Assembly (NCBI RefSeq): GCF_000717335.1
Contig: NZ_JNYZ01000004.1
Coordinates: forward strand, 186,001 to 250,000
Origin: Amycolatopsis jejuensis
GTDB taxonomy: Bacteria > Actinomycetota > Actinomycetes > Mycobacteriales > Pseudonocardiaceae
Reading direction: 5' to 3'
DNA length: 64,000 bases
Position 1 is the first letter of the stretch. The number at the start of each line of letters is the position of its first letter. The position numbers and the translations under genes are program-made. Positions 61,590 to 64,000 of the stretch are shown here, piece after piece. The notes beneath the pieces are model-generated. The model was not told the origin of the DNA. It did no database searches and saw only the letters and a program-made list of their open reading frames with translations.

Positions 61590-62612
61590 ATGACCAGCAC
61601 GGAAATCGTCGACACCGCCGGACTCGCGGCCCACCTCGCCACCGTGGTACCGCAGGCCGGTGTGCTCGACGGCGTCGAACTGCTCACCGGCGGCAGCTCG
61701 AACCTGACCCTGCTCGCCACCTGTGCCCGGCAGCGGATCGTGCTGCGCCGCCGTCCGGTCGGCCTCATCCCGGAGCAGGCGCACGACATGCGACGCGAGT
61801 ACGAGACGCTGCACATGCTCGCGCCCACACCGGTTCCAGTACCGGCGGTGTACGGCTATTGCGACGACGAATCCCTGCTCGGCGCGCCGTTCTACGCGAT
61901 GGAATTCGTCCCCGGCACGGTGGTCCAGACCGCGGCCGACCTCCGCGGCACCGCCCCCGCCGACCGCGTCCGGATCTGCGACGACCTCGTGCGGGTCCTC
62001 GCCGAACTGCACGCCGTGCCACTCCAGACGTTCCCCACCTACCAGCCGGGCCGCAGCACCGACGTCCTCCAGCGCCACCTCCGCCGCTGGCACGACCGCT
62101 GGGCCGCCCGGCCGCACCGCGTCCTGCCCGAGGTCGACCGGATCGCCGCCGAGCTCCGCCGCAGGCTGCCGGAGGGTAGCGAGGTCACCTTCGTGCACGG
62201 CGACTACCGGATCGGGAACGTGATCGTCGACCGCGAGGCGGCGCGGCCGGTGCGCGCCGTGCTCGACTGGGAACTGGCCACGTTCGGCCATCCGCTCACC
62301 GATCTCGCGCACCTGCTCGCCTACTGGGAGGGCACCGGTGACCTCCATTCGCACCGGGCGCAGCGCATCGCGCGGGAGGCCGGGCTGCCCGACGGCCGTC
62401 ACCTGGCCGCGGCTTATGCGGCATACTCCGGCCGCGGCGTCGACGACCTGCCGGTGTTCCTCGCGTTCGAGCACTGGCGGGCCGCGATCATCAAAGAGGC
62501 CATCTACCAGCGCAGACTGCGGGCCGACGCACCGCGGGCCGAGGTCGCCGACGCCCGCGGCGGCGTGGACCGGCACCTCGCCGAGGCGGCCGCCCGGCTG
62601 GAGGCGTGTTGA
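61590..62612 (+). CDS. Phosphotransferase (APH/ACAD10-11 kinase-like)
   Basis: A 340-aa protein-kinase-fold small-molecule kinase. ELLTGGSSNLTLLATCARQRIVLRRRP is the nucleotide-binding N-lobe, FYAMEFVPGTV the hinge, VTFVHGDYRIGN the catalytic loop (HGDxxxxN, Asp about residue 205) and AVLDWELATFGHPLTDLAH the metal-binding DxE/D segment. In ACAD11 and in the levulinate kinase LvaA this domain phosphorylates the 4-hydroxyl of 4-hydroxyacyl-CoA. Its position right after the ACAD10/11-like gene supports that role. Antibiotic resistance is not suggested by the context. Confidence 0.9.
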   Translation: MTSTEIVDTAGLAAHLATVVPQAGVLDGVELLTGGSSNLTLLATCARQRIVLRRRPVGLIPEQAHDMRREYETLHMLAPTPVPVPAVYGYCDDESLLGAPFYAMEFVPGTVVQTAADLRGTAPADRVRICDDLVRVLAELHAVPLQTFPTYQPGRSTDVLQRHLRRWHDRWAARPHRVLPEVDRIAAELRRRLPEGSEVTFVHGDYRIGNVIVDREAARPVRAVLDWELATFGHPLTDLAHLLAYWEGTGDLHSHRAQRIAREAGLPDGRHLAAAYAAYSGRGVDDLPVFLAFEHWRAAIIKEAIYQRRLRADAPRAEVADARGGVDRHLAEAAARLEAC

Positions 62613-62623
62613 CCCCATGTACA

Positions 62624-62641
62624 TCCGGCTCAGTAGTATGT
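62624..62641 (+). promoter_or_regulatory. Degenerate operator element E with -10 of the TetR gene
   Basis: Reverse complement ACATACTACTGAGCCGGA: the left half matches the island consensus exactly, and the right half has three mismatches. TAGTAT (62634-62639) is followed after six bases by the TetR ATG, indicating a leaderless, probably weakly autoregulated gene. Confidence 0.6.
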
Positions 62642-62645
62642 TCTC

Positions 62646-63290
62646 ATGAGGCAGCAGATCGGATCGGGCCGTGCGCTCGACGCCAAGCGCCAGATGAGCG
62701 CCCACGAGATCCTCGACGCGGCGGCGCTGGCGTTCTCCGAGCGCGGGTACGCGGCCACCTCGATCGACGACGTCGCCGACGTGCTCGGCTGCACCAAGGG
62801 CCGGATCTACCACTACTTCCGCACCAAGGGCGAGCTGTTCATCGGCATCCACCACCAGGGGCTCGAATGGGCGCTGGAGGCGGTCGGGCCCACCGCCGCG
62901 CGCGACGATCTCACGCCGCAGGAGAAGCTGCGGGAAATGGTCCGCCGGCATGCGCTGCACATGATGGAGCACTACACCTACATGGGCCCCGGGCAGGGGC
63001 AGATCGAGATGAACCTCGCCGGAGAAGGCCGTAACCAGGACGCGGCGAAGGCGAAGATCCTCAAAATGCGCCGCCAGTTCGAGGACTATTTCGTGAAAGT
63101 GATCAAAGACGGCGTCGAGGCGGGCGTTTTCCGTGACACCGACGTCAAGCTGGTCACCAAGGCCGTGCTCGGTTCGGTGAACTGGATGCACGTCTGGTAC
63201 CACCCGGGCGGGTCCCGCGACACCGCCGCCCACCGCGACGACATCGCCGCGGTGTTCGCCGACTACGCGGTGGGCGGGATTCTCGCCTGA
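62646..63290 (+). CDS. TetR family regulator, candidate controller of the catabolic island
   Basis: A 214-aa repressor. The HTH reads ATSIDDVADVLGCTKGRIYHYF (about residues 37-58), then RTKGELFIGIHHQGLEWAL; the ligand domain is helical and tryptophan/tyrosine rich near its end (VNWMHVWYHPGG), the same general form as KstR2-like acyl-CoA-responsive repressors. The gene lacks a ribosome site and begins six bases after a TAGTAT hexamer. Its own promoter overlaps a degenerate copy of the 18-mer found at four other island promoters, so it is the natural candidate for binding all of them. It follows the kinase gene after 33 bases. Confidence 0.9.
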   Translation: MRQQIGSGRALDAKRQMSAHEILDAAALAFSERGYAATSIDDVADVLGCTKGRIYHYFRTKGELFIGIHHQGLEWALEAVGPTAARDDLTPQEKLREMVRRHALHMMEHYTYMGPGQGQIEMNLAGEGRNQDAAKAKILKMRRQFEDYFVKVIKDGVEAGVFRDTDVKLVTKAVLGSVNWMHVWYHPGGSRDTAAHRDDIAAVFADYAVGGILA

Positions 63291-63294
63291 GCGC

Positions 63295-64000
63295 TCAGCG
63301 CGGCAGCCCGAGCTTGCGCTGGGCCAGGATATTGCGCTGGATCTGCGCCGAACCACCGTAAATGCTTCCCGCGCGGCCATACAGGTAACGGCCGAACCAT
63401 TCCGCGCGACCAGGTGCAGTGGTGTCGGTGAGCAGCGAAAGACTCACCCGCATCAACCCTTGTTCCACCGCGGTCATCAGCAGTTTGTCCACCGAGCTTT
63501 CCGGTCCGGGCGGGATTCCCGCCGCGCGGTCGCTCAATGTGCGCAAGCAATGCATGCGCAACACCTCGACCGACGCCGCCGCCTCCCCCAAGGCCAGCAA
63601 GGTCGCGCGATCCGGCGGGACCGCCCCATTCCGTACCACGCTGCCCAATTCCGAGAGATACCGTTCGAATTTCGGCAGGTACCCGGTTTCGACGGCACCA
63701 CGCTCGTAGTTCACCACTTCCATCGCGACTTGCCAGCCGTCACCAGGCGCACCGAGAATGTTCGCCGCCGGAATGCGGACCGCGTCGAGATGGATCTCGG
63801 CGAACTCCTCCTCACCATTGGCAAGGACGATCGGCCGCACCGTGACCCCGGGCGTGTCCAGCGGCACAATGAAGGCCGAGATCCCGCGGTGACGGGAATC
63901 GTCCGGACCGGTTCTCGCGAGCAGCAAGCAGAAATCGGCGAAGACGCCGTAACTGGTCCAGATCTTGTGTCCACTGAGGACCCATTCCGCGCCGTCACGG
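63295..64000 (-). CDS. Acyl-CoA dehydrogenase, 5' part outside window
   Basis: The last 234 residues of a dehydrogenase whose start lies beyond the window. Visible are WVLSGHKIWTSYG, the substrate loop RGISAFIVPLDTPGVTVRPI, and the C-terminal SIYGGSAQIQRNILAQRKLGLPR. At the short-chain catalytic position it has Gly; the base may be the Glu in VVNYERGAVETG, as in the long-chain/isovaleryl type. It converges with the TetR gene with only four bases between the stops. It is the sixth acyl-CoA dehydrogenase-type gene of the island. Confidence 0.9.
   Translation of the reverse strand, partial: RDGAEWVLSGHKIWTSYGVFADFCLLLARTGPDDSRHRGISAFIVPLDTPGVTVRPIVLANGEEEFAEIHLDAVRIPAANILGAPGDGWQVAMEVVNYERGAVETGYLPKFERYLSELGSVVRNGAVPPDRATLLALGEAAASVEVLRMHCLRTLSDRAAGIPPGPESSVDKLLMTAVEQGLMRVSLSLLTDTTAPGRAEWFGRYLYGRAGSIYGGSAQIQRNILAQRKLGLPR

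Noticed and set aside
61590..62612. Aminoglycoside resistance kinase
   Set aside because: The fold is APH-like, but the gene is coupled to an ACAD10/11-like dehydrogenase, which points to a hydroxyacyl-CoA kinase.

Overview
The window is a high-GC, densely coded actinobacterial chromosome segment. Overlapping start/stop codons, GTG starts, twin LacI/TetR/MarR-controlled loci, an ECF sigma factor of the SigG type and abundant acyl-CoA enzymes all fit a soil actinomycete, most likely Amycolatopsis or another Pseudonocardiaceae; this assignment is inference from style and gene content, not from a marker gene. No rRNA, tRNA, CRISPR array, phage or transposase was seen.

Layout. 1-5.5 kb: a ketone/organic-acid locus (MHS-family transporter, Baeyer-Villiger monooxygenase, acyl-CoA ligase, divergent TetR). 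5.5-12.8 kb: small enzymes and regulators (carboxymuconolactone decarboxylase family, GrpB, azoreductase/MarR pair), a decayed CocE-type esterase next to an intact TetR with a strong palindromic operator, a flavin/iron-sulfur fusion protein, and a decayed ceramidase-like gene. 12.7-18.5 kb: a CUT1-type ABC importer operon with inositol-monophosphatase and glycerophosphodiesterase genes and its LacI repressor, preceded by three identical GGGACCGGTCCC palindromes. 18.7-32.8 kb: mostly housekeeping/accessory genes, including an ECF sigma factor fused to a GrpB domain, ThyA-DHFR with a repeat at the junction, a secreted papain-fold protease with a membrane partner, and a luciferase-like monooxygenase/FMN reductase pair.

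32.8-64 kb is an acyl-CoA catabolic island: two CUT2-type (ribose-like) ABC importers, six acyl-CoA dehydrogenases (one partial), two thiolases, three MaoC-type proteins, four crotonases, an AtuA-family protein, an amidase, a cyclase-family hydrolase, a CaiB-type CoA-transferase, an SDR, a nitroreductase, an alpha/beta hydrolase and an ACAD10/11-like dehydrogenase with its kinase partner. The most interesting signal is regulatory: an 18-bp semi-palindrome, consensus ACATWCTACNNNGTAGGT, occurs at the promoters of four transcription units or divergent pairs in the island (46861, 50660, 59375/59395 in tandem, 60277) and in a degenerate form (62624) directly before a TetR gene at 62646. The copies overlap a TAGTAT/TAGAAT -10 element, and two of the genes (62646 and 60272) appear to be leaderless. 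This defines a probable self-contained regulon for uptake and beta-oxidation of an unidentified carboxylic acid or lactone; the ACAD10/11-kinase pair suggests a 4-hydroxyacyl-CoA step.

Limits: function calls are from motif reading and family knowledge; no database search was run. Start codons were chosen from ribosome-binding sites, overlaps and family lengths.
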